Assembly: GCA_034401795.1 (NCBI GenBank)
Contig: CM067373.1
Span: forward strand, 91,346,996 to 91,410,995
Length of the DNA: 64,000 bases
Direction of reading: 5' to 3'
Origin: Chaetoderma sp. LZ-2023a
Taxonomy: Eukaryota > Mollusca > Caudofoveata > Chaetodermatida > Chaetodermatidae
This document shows, piece after piece, positions 26,758-38,503 of this stretch. Position 1 is the first letter of the stretch; each line of letters begins with the position of its first letter. A program made the translations under genes and the position numbers. The notes beneath the pieces are model-generated. The model worked only from the letters and a program-made list of their open reading frames with translations, searched no databases and was not told the DNA's origin.

Positions 26758-27503
26758 TGTTTAATGTATACCTCAAAACATCATCGCAGAAGTGAAATTA
26801 TTAAATTGGAGCGCCTAAATATTGCGTATCCATTAATAAAGATCATTTATTACATCAAAATTAATCCAGAATTTGACATAAAATGGCGTTGTGAAAAGAT
26901 GTAAATCACGTGATTCGCCTCCAAACGCAAAAGATTGTTTTAATTACAGTGAGTACTCAGATAAAATATTCTTTACTCGGAACTCTGAATACTATATATT
27001 ATGATTGTGCGATAGGAACTAAGTATTGTACTTTAGGTCTGATCCATACTCGTTTGATAACAAACTCCTGTTAACATATAAGATCTCACGCAAACACGCG
27101 CCTCCAATCGCAAAAGAGCCAGTGGCGCACCAACATAAGAAGTGCTTTATCTCATTTTAAATCTGATTCCGTTTTGGATCATTTAATGTTTGTCGGCATT
27201 ACAAAATTAATGCGCACTATGAGAGTAAACACTTCCATATTTAATTTTTTCTGAAGAGAAATATTATTTCTCTGTTCTGATTGGATAAGTTCTCCTGTAC
27301 AAGCCAATGAAAATAGAGAATGGCAGATATTAGAAGAATTCTAGTAAACACAACTGCTGATCTTACCGCATTCCTAATATCACACGATTTCCATATTTTC
27401 TAGGCGACATTTTATTTCAAAAGTAGCATTGATTTTGATGTAATAAATGATTTTTATTGAAGATACGCAATATTTGGGCTATCCCATTAATAATTTCACT
27501 TCC
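26758..27503 (+). mobile_element. Family E element with long terminal inverted repeats
   Basis: GAAGTGAAATTATTAAATTGG near 26787 is mirrored by TTAATAATTTCACTTCC at 27486-27503. TATTGCGTATCC and ATTACATCAAAATTAAT also have mirror words at 27420-27480, so each inverted arm is about 80-100 bp. The middle matches 18428-18915. It starts directly after the Tc1 element's right TA. Confidence 0.8.
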
Positions 27504-28326
27504 ACGATGATATTAACATAGTGGTACGGCGGTAAGCATCTGTAGGGAAATTGCGTTCAGTTTTCGCGGTAGGTTCTATGAGTATTAACCATTTTAGAGA
27601 ATGGGTTTCTATTTCGCTATGCGTCCTTTCTATGAGTATAAGGATTTTTGGGGAGGATTTGGGCCAAAACTTAGCCTGCGTCCGATACATGCTAGCGTCC
27701 TTTCCTCGAATAAAAATGGTAGGCATAAAATTATAATTAGCTGTATAACGAAAGCTTGTTGACTTAAATTAGTTTACGCCTCACCCATTCAAACTTAATA
27801 GCACATGGTAGGTAGATTTATCAGAATGTATATCAGGGTTATTGGCATCGAGCATGTAACATTTCGAATAATAAATAAAATAATGTAATAATAATAATAA
27901 TAATAATAATTCTCACTGGTATATAATTCTCTCACTTGCCTATGGTATCTGCTGTGATTTGTCCTTAATATTCATGAGTTCAGGGTGTTTATTTGTTTTG
28001 TGCCTTATGGAGAGCGCAACATCGTGATATGAGATTGTGTAAAAACATTGTTAATTTTGTCAAGCAAATCTTAACAGTCTATTAATTGTTACCATATTGT
28101 TGATATTTCTGTTGAAACTTGTAATGTCTCCATGAATGTGTTTGTATGACGAGTATAATGGTATTATTCATTGCTATGCTATAGGCCAAATACAACAAAT
28201 TCTTTAATTTTATTTTTAATACTTCAAAATTAATCTGCCTGGATATGTTAATGTCAAGCCAGTAACATTATTTTCAAAATTCGTAGTTTCTTAATGTGGA
28301 TGATCATCTTGAAATGTTGATACCAT
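27504..28326. other. Unassigned DNA with (AAT)n
   Basis: An (AAT)n tract lies at about 27886-27911. The stretch 27540-27735 has open frames on both strands without recognisable domains. No gene is supported. Confidence 0.5.
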
Positions 28327-28554
28327 TTAACCCTCGAATTTGAAGAAAATTTCAATTTTCTCATAGAAAATGTCCATTTGCAGACCAGGGGATGACTATT
28401 TTTGAAAAGTCAGCACAGGAATGACTGGCTCGGTTATCGTGCCAGTCATTCCAGTGGTGGATTTTCAAAAATAGACTTCGCTTGGTCTACAAATAACATT
28501 TCTCAAGACCGCTGCAAAGGCCGTTTTTGGTTGATATGAGTGTTAAAGGGTTAA
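28327..28554 (-). mobile_element. Family A MITE, near complete
   Basis: TTAACCCTCGAATTTG opens it and GTGTTAAAGGGTTAA closes it. TTAA borders both sides; marker TCAAGACCGCTGCAAAGG is on the right. Confidence 0.9.
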
Positions 28555-28768
28555 TGGATTGGCACGTATCTATGTATGGATACTGGTGTACTACTAAGTG
28601 AAATTTTGAGGTTGCTAAAAACGGTATTCATTCTGAAGATTGTATATCAACACTTCACAGAAAAATTGGTATGAAAATGAACACCATGTATCCAAAATCT
28701 TTGACTGATTCAATGATACAGAATACAACAAATTTAATAGTAATCTTCAGAATTTATGTTTGAATTAT

Positions 28769-30223
28769 TAGCTCACCTGGCCCAAAGGGCCAAGTTAGCT
28801 TATACTGTGGAAATCGTCCGTCCATCAACTTTTGCTTTAAAACACTACTGCTCATTTTCCTCTTGGGCGATTTTAACCAAATTTGGCTGAAATGATCCTA
28901 TGGCCATAGGCTCTAGAACAACCATTCAGAATTTTGATTCATCAATTTTTTTTGATGAAAATCTTAGATTTTATGAAAAATGTACCGGAAATTGTCAAAT
29001 TGCTTCTTCATCTTATCATTCTGAGCGGTTTCAACAAAATTTGGGTGAAAGGGCCCTATGATGGTAGGCTCCAGAAGATCCATTAGGAATTTTGATTCAT
29101 CAATTTTTGGGCTGAAAATCTTAGATTTTATGAAAATGTATCGGAAATTGTCAAATTGCTTCTTCATCTTACCATTCTGAGCGATTTCAACCAAATTTGG
29201 CTGAAAGGGCCCTATGATGGTAGGCTCCAGAAGATCCATTCAGAATTTTGATTCATCAATTTTTTGGCTGAAAATCTTAGATTTTATGAAAAATGTGCCG
29301 GAATTTCTCAAATTGCTTTTTGTTCTTACCATTCTGAACGACTTTAGCCAAATCTGGCTGAAAGGATCCTATCTTTTTTATATTCTTACCATTCTGAACG
29401 ACTTTAGCCAAATCTGGCTGAAAGGATCCTATGGTCATAGGCTCTAGAACCTCCATTTGGAATTTCGATACATTAATTTTTTGGGTGAAAATCTTAGATT
29501 TTATGAAAATTGTACCGGAAATTGTCAAATTGCTTCTTAACATTCTGAGCGATTTCAACCAAATATGGCTGAAAGGACCCTATTGTCGTAGGCTCCAGAA
29601 CTTTCATTAACAATTTTGATTCATCACCTTTTGTCTGAAAATCTTGGATTTTATGAAAAATATACTGGAAATTATCAAATTGCTTCTTCTCCTTACCATT
29701 CTGAGAAACCAAAAGGGCTGAAAGGATCCTGTGGTGAAGGGGGCTCTAGAACTTGATTCGTCAAAATCTTAGATTTTATGAAAAATTTACCAGAAATGGG
29801 TAAAAATGCTACTCCTTAGCTGCTTGACATATTTCAACCAAATTTGGTTAGATTGATTCTATGGCGGTAGGCTCCAGAACTTCCATCCTGAATTTTGATT
29901 GAGCTATTTTTTAGGTGAAAATCTTAGATTTTATGACAAATTTACTGGAAATTGTCAAATTGCTTCTTCTGCTTGTCAACTTACTGGAAATTGCCAAATT
30001 ACTTCTTCTCTTTACTACTTTGAGCAATTTCAACCAAACTTGGCTAAAATGATCCTATGATCATAGGCGCCAGAATTTCCATTCAGAATTTTGATTGGTA
30101 GATTTTTCCTGTGAAATTTTTTTTCCATCTGCTTTAATGTAGCGAATCATGTATATTTAAATGCAAATACTTCAAATGCTAATGGTCCAGGTGAGCGTCA
30201 CAGGCCCTTGGGCCTCTTGTTTT
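28769..30223 (+). mobile_element. Element C copy 4, best-preserved ends
   Basis: The left end CTCACCTGGCCCAAAGGGCC forms a hairpin and leads to a CGTCCGTCCATC stretch. About nine internal units of about 150 bp follow, one partly duplicated at 29300-29420. The right end is CCAGGTGAGCGTCACAGG, then CCCTTGGGCCTCTTGTTTT. Open frames in both strands here are repeat shadows; none encodes a mobility protein. Confidence 0.92.
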
Positions 30224-30816
30224 AAAAATTACTTTGCAATTGAAGATGTTGTTAGCACACAATAATGTCAAGGTATTCAACAGCTTTCCGATATTCCTGC
30301 AATGAAAGGGGGAGATTGTTACTCGAGCCATGAAATATGCCACTTCTTATTTCTCTCTACTATAATTGTATTGTATTCCTTCATCATGTATCTGTATATG
30401 CATTTATATCGTGCCAATTCCAGACTAAACTGCTCAAAGGCGCTTTACAAAATTAAAATTAAAAGTTGTTTTAAAATATTCTTTCTGGTATGGATGTGTT
30501 CTGAGAAGTTTCTCTGAGGCTAGTGTTATGGAAGTTCTGAATACATGTGTGGTAGGAGCCAGTTCCAACGCTTAGGTCTAGCTTTAGAGAGAGCCAATGC
30601 CTCGATTAGATGATGTTTTGACACCTAGTAAATTGTCATTCGATTGGCATTATCTCGGTGCTGCTTTCCTGGACAATTACTGAAGTAAGGTAAGGGTGTG
30701 AACGGTTATTTAGATCATTAATCCTTTCATCAATGACTTCCCATGATCTTCATGACAATAATACAGGAAAGCTGGTGAATATTTTAAAATTAATATGACT
30801 GGAAACTGTTGCTGCT
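30224..30816. other. Unassigned DNA
   Basis: It includes a word TCGTGCCAATTCCAGAC followed by TGCTCAAAGGCGCTTTACAA (about 30409-30450). This resembles the common invertebrate AAGGCGCTTTAC repeat. A partial GAATATTTTAAAATTAATATG family B word starts at 30776. No gene. Confidence 0.45.
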
Positions 30817-31056
30817 TTAACTATTTAATGGTCATACCGGCCAAAACCGGCCTCAATTACCGTCTTGTGGAATGTCCATTTACAGGCCAAGAGAGTAGAA
30901 TTTTTGAAAATTTAACCCGGGAATGACTGGCTCAATAACCGAGCCAGTCATTCCAGTGATAAATTTTCAAAAATTATATTCCCGTGGCCTGTAAATGGAC
31001 ACTCAATAGGCAGATATTTAAATTTTATTTAACAAATTTGACAATTAAAGGGTTAA
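30817..31056 (+). mobile_element. Family A MITE, GCCGG subtype
   Basis: TTAACTATTTAATGG opens it and CAATTAAAGGGTTAA closes it. The left side has CGGCCAAAACCGGCCTC. The foldback is centred on GGCTCAATAACCGAGCC. Confidence 0.9.
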
Positions 31057-31257
31057 GCATCAATGGCTTCCAGTCATATTAAATTCAAAATATTCAACAG
31101 AATATGCTGTGTTCGAAAGAATTTAAACCACAGTCCATGTAGATTTTCTCTCATTCTGTCAACTTTAAAAACTAATATCAAAGTCAGCATCTTAGAAAAG
31201 AGTGCTGTTATCTCTCTTAGCTTTATTGTGAATGGAGGAATCCAATCTGTCACTCAA

Positions 31258-31636
31258 TGGACCTTTCCAGTTTATCCAGCCATCATATGACATCATTTAT
31301 AATCAACTACATGACCTGTAGTATGAGTTGACGTCATAACCAATGATGTCATGAATGATGTAGATAAGTTCATCAAGAATGCATAATTGTTGACGGACTA
31401 ATCATTGTTGTACGAATTGTATGTTTTTACTATTTAATAAGCATGCTGCTGAATATTTTGAAACCAATTTGACTGCGCACTATACCCAGTCAAATTACTT
31501 TCAAAATATTTAACAGCTTACCTGCATAGTTTTCTGGAAATTGATAGTCGGGGATCGATCGATCCCAGCATGAACAAGGTGTGAGTGGAGCTTAACTAGG
31601 GATGGGCGGGGAATAGCTAAAACTGTAAAGGTAAAT
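31258..31636. mobile_element. Family B MITE copy 4
   Basis: TGGACCTTTCCAGTTTATCC starts it; GATGGGCGGGGAATAGCTAAA lies near the end. The central loop is short (CGCACTATACC). The AATAAA word found in other copies is AATAAG here. Confidence 0.82.
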
Positions 31637-31920
31637 TATCAGATGTCATTATCAAATATGTCACATTTTAGGTGATCATCGCGAAGGTGACTTCGGGGAA
31701 TTTACAATTTAATAAACATTCTGTTGGTTATTCTGAAATTAATTTGATTGAGAGTCAAATTAGTTATTTAGATATTCAACAGCTTACGTGTATAGTTCCC
31801 TTGAAATTGAGATTCTTTGAATTCAGGTTTCAAATCGATTCCAACATGTAAAGAGTGGATAGACTAGCTAGAATTGTGAGCGACATTTCTAGAAATGGAG
31901 CCTTCCATTGCATACATATC
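31637..31920. mobile_element. Family B-like decayed copy
   Basis: Words AAATTATCAGATGTCATTA, TTTAATAAACATTCTGTTGG, TTAATTTGATTGAGAGTCAA and TTCTAGAAATGGAGCC identify a second, more decayed copy directly behind copy 4. Confidence 0.6.
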
Positions 31921-32129
31921 CTAACCCTGTTATAGTTAAACAGGCCAAAGACAGCATTTTCTGTCATGTTCAGAAATCTCCATTTGCGGGTCAAGAGAAG
32001 ACTATTTTCAAATTGTTATCACTTGAATAATTGGCAGCCATTCCAATGGTAAAATTTCAATAAGTCTTCTCTTGGCCTGCACATTCACTAAGCGACAATT
32101 TCAATTTACTTGATCATTAAAGGGGTAAG
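31921..32129 (+). mobile_element. Family A MITE, shortened
   Basis: CTAACCCTGTTATAG opens it and ATTAAAGGGGTAAG closes it. The centre has lost the GGCTCGATAACC loop, leaving a compact hairpin. Confidence 0.75.
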
Positions 32130-32294
32130 CCACTACCTTATAGCGTACTAGTATGTGCTCTTTAGAGATAGGCCCTTTCTTGATGTAAATTCATGGGTTA
32201 TATCAGTCCACTGGTATTAATGAACCAGAATTTTTGGTCACTGAAAATTCTTACTGTCTCCCTTATCTGATAAATCTTCATTATATATATTACC

Positions 32295-32495
32295 TTAACC
32301 CTTACCCCACTGACATCAATATTTTAAATTTTTAAATTGTAAGATGAACTGGAGTTCATTTTTCAACAAATTTGGTGGAAGATGGTACTGTCGTAGACAG
32401 AAACATCATCCACCAAAATTGTAAAATGTACACCAGTTTCTTTGCTATTGACACAGTAAAAGATAGAATATTGATGTCAGAGTGGTACGGGTTAA
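32295..32495. mobile_element. Family F foldback MITE copy 1 (TTAA ends)
   Basis: TTAACCCTTACCCCACTGAC opens it and GTCAGAGTGGTACGGGTTAA closes it. Inside, AATTTGGTGGAAGATGG pairs with CATCCACCAAAATT. TTAA at both ends again fits piggyBac-type mobilisation. Confidence 0.82.
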
Positions 32496-33032
32496 ATACT
32501 CTTGAAATAGTAAATAAATAGTAAATAAAACACTGCGTTCAAACAATAATTTAAATGGCGCTTGGAATGCTATACCAGGTAAAAAAAATCTCATTGAATT
32601 AATCCTTGTTTTATTTTCCAAATTGATCATTCTTGCCTCCAGACAAATGTTTGGTATTTTGTTTTCCAGTATTTTGATGTAGTATTGTCAGATTTTATGC
32701 CAGTAGATGGTGCGGTCTAATGAGGTTAGTTGGCACTTCTCTGTACATCCCGTGTCTAGCCATCTCTGCGGCATCAACAACGATGTCACATCTTATGATT
32801 TCTTGACTGATTGAGACCAAACTTGGTAAAAAAAAAACCTATACTAGGAAATAAATACGGTCGATGTGAAAATTAAGTTGTTACTACTTACTAGCCCTTG
32901 GAAGTTTTCTACAGTATTGGACCTTGTAAGGAAAAAATAATACTTTAGTTTAGTTATATTTAGTGCTGTTGACTTGGTGAATAAATAAATATCATCGGGG
33001 GAAATTCTTTAGTAAGAATGGAAATATTTGGT
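32496..33032. other. Unassigned AT-rich DNA
   Basis: No gene or clear repeat, apart from short A-runs and AATAAATAAATA near 32980. Confidence 0.45.
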
Positions 33033-33261
33033 TTATCCCTTTAATGGTCAAGATGGCCAAAACTGGCCTCTAAAGTGGTCTTGAGGAATGTCCATTTGCA
33101 GGCAAAGAGATTATTTTTGAAAATTTACCACAGGAATGACTGGCTCGATAACCGAGCCAGTCATTCCAGTGGTAAATTTTCAAAAATAGTCCTCTGCAAA
33201 TGGGCGTTCAATAAGCAAATATTTAGGTTTTCTTGACCAAATTAGGGCATTAAAGCATTAA
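33033..33261 (+). mobile_element. Family A MITE
   Basis: TTATCCCTTTAATGGTC opens it and GCATTAAAGCATTAA closes it. The right arm has lost CTTCTTGGTC, so the outer stem is shorter on that side. Confidence 0.85.
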
Positions 33262-33965
33262 TATGGCCATACTGACTCAAGAATCTCACTGCATTCATCC
33301 TCCATTCAAACTTGATAAATACTGACCTCAAGTGTATGTATTGTACTACTTGGCGTTGTCACATCAGATCTATCAATCAGGAATGTATCTAGAACTTGTT
33401 ACACATGTTAATTATTATTATTTCTGTAATTAAACATGGTTGTCAATTATTATTTTTCATTTTGCTTTATTGAATAACTTGTATTTAATATATCAATCAG
33501 CAGCAGTCCATTGGGCAGACTCGGTTTATGTAAATCTAGGTGGAAATATTTCAGCCAAATATTTTGATAACATTTCATTTGCCGATTTTTTTCAGCAACA
33601 AATTTTTGGGCAGATTGCTTTCAAATTGATCGGCAGAGGTTTAGTTGACGTTTAATAATAAATACCTACACTATTCAATAGTGGCAGGATTAATACTACT
33701 AACTAGTATTATAACGTACATTATAACACATATTGATCTGGTGCTAAAGTTAACCGAGTAACAGCATGCCTTCTGTATAATAAATAAATAATAAATAAAT
33801 AAATAAATCAACCATATTGCTAAAACATGACATATGCTCAATTAAAAAACATAAAATAGTCTAAAAGACCAAATCTATCTGTACAATTAATTTTCCTTTA
33901 GTAGACCAGAATCCCTACACTTCCATGCTAATGTAATTGATAGTCTGGATTTAACTAACATTCTC
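33262..33965. other. Unassigned DNA with (AATA)n
   Basis: An (AATA)n tract lies at about 33780-33808. An open frame at 33440-33655 shows no known domain. No gene is supported. Confidence 0.45.
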
Positions 33966-34205
33966 TTAACCATTTAATGACCATGCCAGCCTTTGCAGTG
34001 GTCTTGAAGAATGTTCATTTACAGTCCAAGAGAAGACTATTTTTTTAAGTGTTCATTTACAGTCCGAGAGAAGACTATTTTTGAAAATTTACCACGTTAA
34101 CTGAGTCAGTCATTCCAGTGGTAAATTTTCAAAAATATTCTCTGGCCATAAATCGACATTCACTGTGCAAAGAAATTGTCATTTTCTTGACGATTTAATG
34201 GTTAA
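33966..34205 (+). mobile_element. Family A MITE with internal duplication
   Basis: TTAACCATTTAATGACC opens it and GATTTAATGGTTAA closes it. The segment GTTCATTTACAGTCC(A/G)AG followed by AGAAGACTATTTTT occurs twice in tandem (34013-34083), lengthening only the left arm. Confidence 0.85.
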
Positions 34206-34329
34206 ATATAGCAATTGTCATTTTCATTGAGTAGAGGATAGATATTAATTAATAGAACATTGTAGTTGTTCTAAATGTATGCTTTTTATTCATGGTTAAC
34301 ATGCATCATTGGCCACATACAAAATTATT

Positions 34330-34440
34330 CGGTTATCGAGCCAGGTATTCCCGGGGTAAATTTTCAAAAATACTGGTAGTCCTCTTGGCCAGCAAATGGA
34401 CATTCAATAAGCAAATATTTTGATCATTAAAGGGTTAAAA
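34330..34440 (+). mobile_element. Family A MITE, right half
   Basis: Begins inside the palindrome (CGGTTATCGAGCCAGG) and runs to CATTAAAGGGTTAA. Confidence 0.75.
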
Positions 34441-34444
34441 TTAA

Positions 34445-34660
34445 AGATCCTCTGCAGTAGTAGACATGAGAAATGCCTATTGCTTGGCCAGGAGAAGAGT
34501 ATTTTTTAACATTTACCACTGGAATTACTGGCTCGATAACCGAGCCTGCTGTTTTCCACAGGTATATTTTCAAAAATAGTCTACTCTTGCTTTGCAAATG
34601 GACATTTTCTATGATAAAATTGAAATTTTCTTGAACAAGTTTTAGTATTAAATGTTTGTG
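34445..34660 (+). mobile_element. Family A MITE adjoining the previous copy
   Basis: CCTCTGCAGTAGTAGACATG opens the readable part; the hairpin centres on CTCGATAACCGAG. Terminus decayed to TTTAGTATTAAATG. A (GT)n/(GTGC)n tract follows at 34685-34722. Confidence 0.75.
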
Positions 34661-34684
34661 ACCACCTGTCTATAGTGGCTAAGT

Positions 34685-34722
34685 GTGCGTGTGTGTGTGT
34701 GCGTGCGTGTGCGTGCGTGCAT
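34685..34722. repeat. (GT)n / (GTGC)n microsatellite
   Basis: GTGTGTGTGTGTGCGTGCGT-type run, followed by AAGACAGGTGGTCACCTAAG words that repeat two to three times (34729-34775). Confidence 0.9.
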
Positions 34723-34929
34723 GGTCGCGTAAGACAGGTGGTCACCTAAGACAGGTGGTTGCTTAAGACAAGGTTTACAAAGAAATTCAGCATATTCAAG
34801 ACTTTGTGTTTATCATGTCTATGTGGTGCAATATGTGGCTTATAAAGATTTTTATCATCATTTTTATACCATTTTATTGTAATTGTATATTTAGGAATTA
34901 AGATACAATGTTTATTTACAACTCAAAGA

Positions 34930-35162
34930 TTATTCATTTAATGCTAAAATTTGTCCAGGAAAATTTCAATTTTATCATGGAAAATATTTATTTGCAGACC
35001 CAAAAGAAGGTTGTTTTTTGAAAACTTACCACTGGAATGGCTAGCTCAGTTATCGAGCCACTCATTCCAGTGGAAAGTTTTCAAAAATAGTCTGACTTTG
35101 TTATGCAAATGAACATTTCTCAAGGCCTCGGAAGCCATTTTTGGCCCGTTTGAGTTATTTTC
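34930..35162 (-). mobile_element. Family A MITE, decayed ends
   Basis: CATTTAATGCTAAAATTTG opens it; TCTCAAGGCCTCGGAAGCC is on the right. The core palindrome around GCTCAGTTATCGAGC is good. Confidence 0.78.
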
Positions 35163-35359
35163 TGGTGTTTAGTTAAATGATTGCCTATATATGCTGTCTG
35201 TATGCGTTTCACTCGAAGCCAGGTCTCTCAAATTTTTAATCTAGGTCGACCGGAAGACAGGTGGAAACAGCTTCTGGTTGAATTAGTTTCGAAATATGTA
35301 TCAACATACTTGTGTGTTTGCTTTAAGCAGAAGGCACCTGATTTTCAAATATGAATTGG

Positions 35360-35582
35360 TTAACCCTTTAACACTCATATCAGCCAAAAATGGCTTCTGC
35401 AGGTAGTCTTGAGAAATATCCATTTGCGGACCAAGAGAATATTTGCCACTGGAATGACTGACTCGATAACCGAGCCAGTCATTTCTGTGGTAAATTTTCA
35501 AAAATAGTCTTCTCTTGGTCTACAAATGGACATTTTCTATAAGATACACATTTTATGTTAAGATTTTAATGATTTAGTTAAC
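35360..35582 (+). mobile_element. Family A MITE
   Basis: TTAACCCTTTAACACTCATA opens it. The left arm lost part of AGACTATTTTTG. The right terminus is decayed, with TTAA at 35579. Confidence 0.82.
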
Positions 35583-36386
35583 CCCTAAACCCTTGAAATC
35601 CCAATGTCAATTTTAAGACAAGCATCCAGGACAGCTATTGAATATTTTGAAACTAATATGACTGGAATATACGCAGCAACAGCTTCCAATCAAATTAATT
35701 TCAAAATGTTCCACAGAATATTCCTAAAGAATTTGTCGTGGGGCTAAAATGGTTATATAACAAATAATGAAAAAAGTATTGTTTTATATTTACTTGTAAC
35801 ATGTATATGAAAAATATGGTATGCATGTTCGAATTTAAACAGATGTGCATAGTGTGTTCTATCTATTGATGATATTTATACAAAGACAAAATGTTTTTGC
35901 TAATTTTTTATAATTAATTATAATTAGGATTAAAGGAGTAATCCGCTTGTTATTAGTTTTAGATGATAATTATGACACATATCTGTTAAAATAATCACCT
36001 GTAAGTTTATCACACCTGTAATGATTTCTTCTTCTTTAAGTCATTGTTTTGCCGTATATTACATTAGTTATCGTTATTTCTTCTCAGCAAGACAGACTTG
36101 GAAGATTTTGAATTTCTCTATATAAATGCACAATTGATTATCAAAAACTTGACATAGATCATGTCGCAGTCAGAGTAAACAATCATCTTCCTGTAAATAA
36201 AATATGTCTGAAAAGTTTTAATTGCTATGATTGACAGCTTTCATCCACCCCCTCCCACTCAAGGTGTATTGGGAATGGGGGTATATGGGCGGACATGTTT
36301 CAGTTGAATAATCTAGCTTTTGCTCGGAGTATGTTGATCAATGTCTTCATGGGGAGTTTGCAGACTTTATGTTTGATAATTTAACT
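35583..36386. other. Unassigned DNA with a small foldback
   Basis: At about 35637-35720, GAATATTTTGAAACTAATATG and CAAATTAATTTCAAAATG form a family B-like core without its ends. No gene in the remainder. Confidence 0.5.
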
Positions 36387-36595
36387 TTAACTCTTAGCAC
36401 TCTGATGTCACAATTTTAAAATTTCAAATTAAATTAAAAGACGAACTGGTGTTCATTTTTCAACAAATTTGGTGGACGATGGTGCTTTCATAGACGGCGC
36501 CATTGTCCACCAAAATTGTTGAAAAATGTACACCCGTTTCTTTGCTATTGGCCCGGGAAAAGACAAAATATCGACATCAGAGTGGTAGAGGTTAA
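36387..36595. mobile_element. Family F foldback MITE copy 2 (TTAA ends)
   Basis: TTAACTCTTAGCACTCTGATG opens it and CATCAGAGTGGTAGAGGTTAA closes it. Inside, AACAAATTTGGTGGACGATGG is mirrored by CATTGTCCACCAAAATTGTTG. It shares its right TTAA with the start of the next MITE. Confidence 0.85.
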
Positions 36596-36770
36596 CATCC
36601 AAGCCGGCCAAAAATAACTTCTGCATTGATTTTCAGATATGTCCCTTTGTAGACGAAGGGAAGACTATTTTTGACAATTAACCACTGGAATGACTGTGAT
36701 TAATTTTTTTAATACGTCTTCCCTTGGTCTGCAAATGGAAATCTATGAGAAAATTAATTTCAGGATTGAA
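36596..36770 (+). mobile_element. Family A MITE, shortened
   Basis: GCCGGCCAAAAATAACTTC on the left; the palindrome is reduced (centre GAATGACTGTGATTAA). Right end lost. Confidence 0.7.
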
Positions 36771-36860
36771 GAATGCTAGTAAATTTGCATGCGTATGTTG
36801 ATTATCGATGTCTGACTGTTTCCTTGGAAGCAGGGAATGCTGTGATTGTCATCTAGTTTA

Positions 36861-37094
36861 TTCCTTAAATGTTGAAGTCGACTAAAAATGGCCCCTGCAG
36901 TTGTCTTGAAGAATGTCCATCTGCAGGACAAGAAGACTTTTTGTAAAACTTTATCACTGGAGTGCCTGGATAGAGGCCAGAGCCATTCATACCAGTGATA
37001 AACTTAGAAAAATATAAAATACACTTCTCTTTGCCTACAAATTCACTAGGAATGAAATTCTTGTTTCTACCAATCCTGACCATTAGCAAGTTAA
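36861..37094 (+). mobile_element. Family A MITE, decayed
   Basis: TTCCTTAAATGTTGAAG opens it; CTGCAGTTGTCTTGAAGAATG follows. The core hairpin is imperfect (GGATAGAGGCCAGAGCC). Confidence 0.7.
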
Positions 37095-37189
37095 TTATCA
37101 AGCATATCAATGAAACATCTTCATAAATAAATATTTATTTTCCTGACCTGGTTACTATTAAATATTTTAATTGAATTTTTTCCTCATCA

Positions 37190-37354
37190 GATGTCCAGTT
37201 GCAAGCCAAAATAATAATAATATTTTTTACTGTTTAGCATGACTGGCTCGATTATTCCAGTGTTAAATTTTCAAAAATAGTGTTGTGTTGGCCTGCGCAT
37301 GTACACTTCCTCCCAAGACCAGTGCAGAGGCCAGTTTTTCCTGGCTTGACCGTT
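37190..37354 (-). mobile_element. Family A MITE, decayed
   Basis: GACTGGCTCGATTATTCCAG is the remaining centre, with CAAGACCAGTGCAGAGGCC and CGTTAAAGGATTAAA at the right. Confidence 0.7.
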
Positions 37355-37440
37355 AAAGGATTAAATTGGAACAGTGGAATCTTGTGTGGCGTTTTGAAAA
37401 TTTACCACTGGAATGACTGGCGCATGTGACCACTCATTTA

Positions 37441-37680
37441 TTAACCCTTTAACCCTCGAATCTGTTTTAAAAAATTAAATTGTCCCATAAAAAAATGTCT
37501 ATTTGTAGACCAAGAGAAGACTATTTTTGAAAATATACCACTGGAATGACTGGCTCGATAACTGAGCCAGTCATTCCAGTGGTAAATTTTTACAAATAGT
37601 CTTCTCTTGGTCTGCAAATGGCCATTTCTCAAGGCCACTACAGAAGTTGTTTTTGGCTGATATGAGTGTTAATGGGTTAA
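37441..37680 (-). mobile_element. Family A MITE, complete, TTAA at both ends
   Basis: TTAACCCTTTAACCCTCGAA opens it and GTGTTAATGGGTTAA closes it. Core arms of about 60 bp pair almost perfectly around GGCTCGATAACTGAGCC. Confidence 0.93.
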
Positions 37681-38063
37681 AGATGGCCTCTAATACTAAC
37701 TACTAGCAATAACATTTGTGCATTCTTACTTACTGTACTCTAAATTATGCACATATCTTTATGCTGATATTTATAACCTTTTTTAACTGCTGATGTATCT
37801 ATTTTGAATCTTCACCTCCCTGTTACGCCGGGATTTATTTTTCAAATACCATTCCCCATTTCTTTCACCTGTTTCAGCAAACTTATTTAGTGACTCATTA
37901 GGCTTAGCCGTATGTTAGCATCTCCACCTTTCCACTACATAATTAGACTTAGCCGTATGTTAGCATCTCCACCCTTCCACTACATAATGATTGACTCTGC
38001 ACCGCATTTCTCACACTTAGTCAATAGAGAAGCAATACAAATTTAACTGTTTTATTGATTTTA

Positions 38064-38302
38064 TTAACCCTTTAACCCTCATATCAGCCAAAAACGGCTT
38101 CTACAGTGGTCTTGAGAAATGTCCGTTTGCAGACCAAGAGACTATTTTTTGGAAATTTACCACTGGAATGACTGGCTCGGCTACCGAGCCAGTCATTCCT
38201 GTGGTAAATTTTCAAATAATAGTCTTCTCTTGGTCAGCAAATGGTCACTTTCTATGCGAAAATTTAAATTTCTTTGAACAAATACAAGTGTTAAAGGGTT
38301 AA
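38064..38302 (+). mobile_element. Family A MITE, complete, TTAA at both ends
   Basis: TTAACCCTTTAACCCTCATA opens it and GTGTTAAAGGGTTAA closes it. It lies in the opposite orientation to the 37441 copy less than 400 bp away, so the two could pair over their full length. Confidence 0.93.
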
Positions 38303-38503
38303 GTGTACAGCTTAGATAAGTAAATCTTCAAAATGGATTATTAGCCTATTCATATTGACTTCTCGTAATTGTCAAATATTTATACTAAAAATAGCTGACC
38401 GATGAAATTAACTCTTTCAGTGGTAATATATTGAATATGTGTATACTAATTTGGCAGAAAGCTTGGGTTGCCTCCTGTCTGATTCATATTTGTGGTCTGT
38501 AGC

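Noticed and set aside
28964-29712. Several 70-90 codon frames on both strands
   Set aside because: They are translations of the about 150-bp internal repeats of element C, and the same peptide words recur unit after unit.
33440-33655. 71-codon + strand frame considered as a small gene
   Set aside because: No domain, AT-rich composition like the surrounding DNA, and no splice or promoter context.
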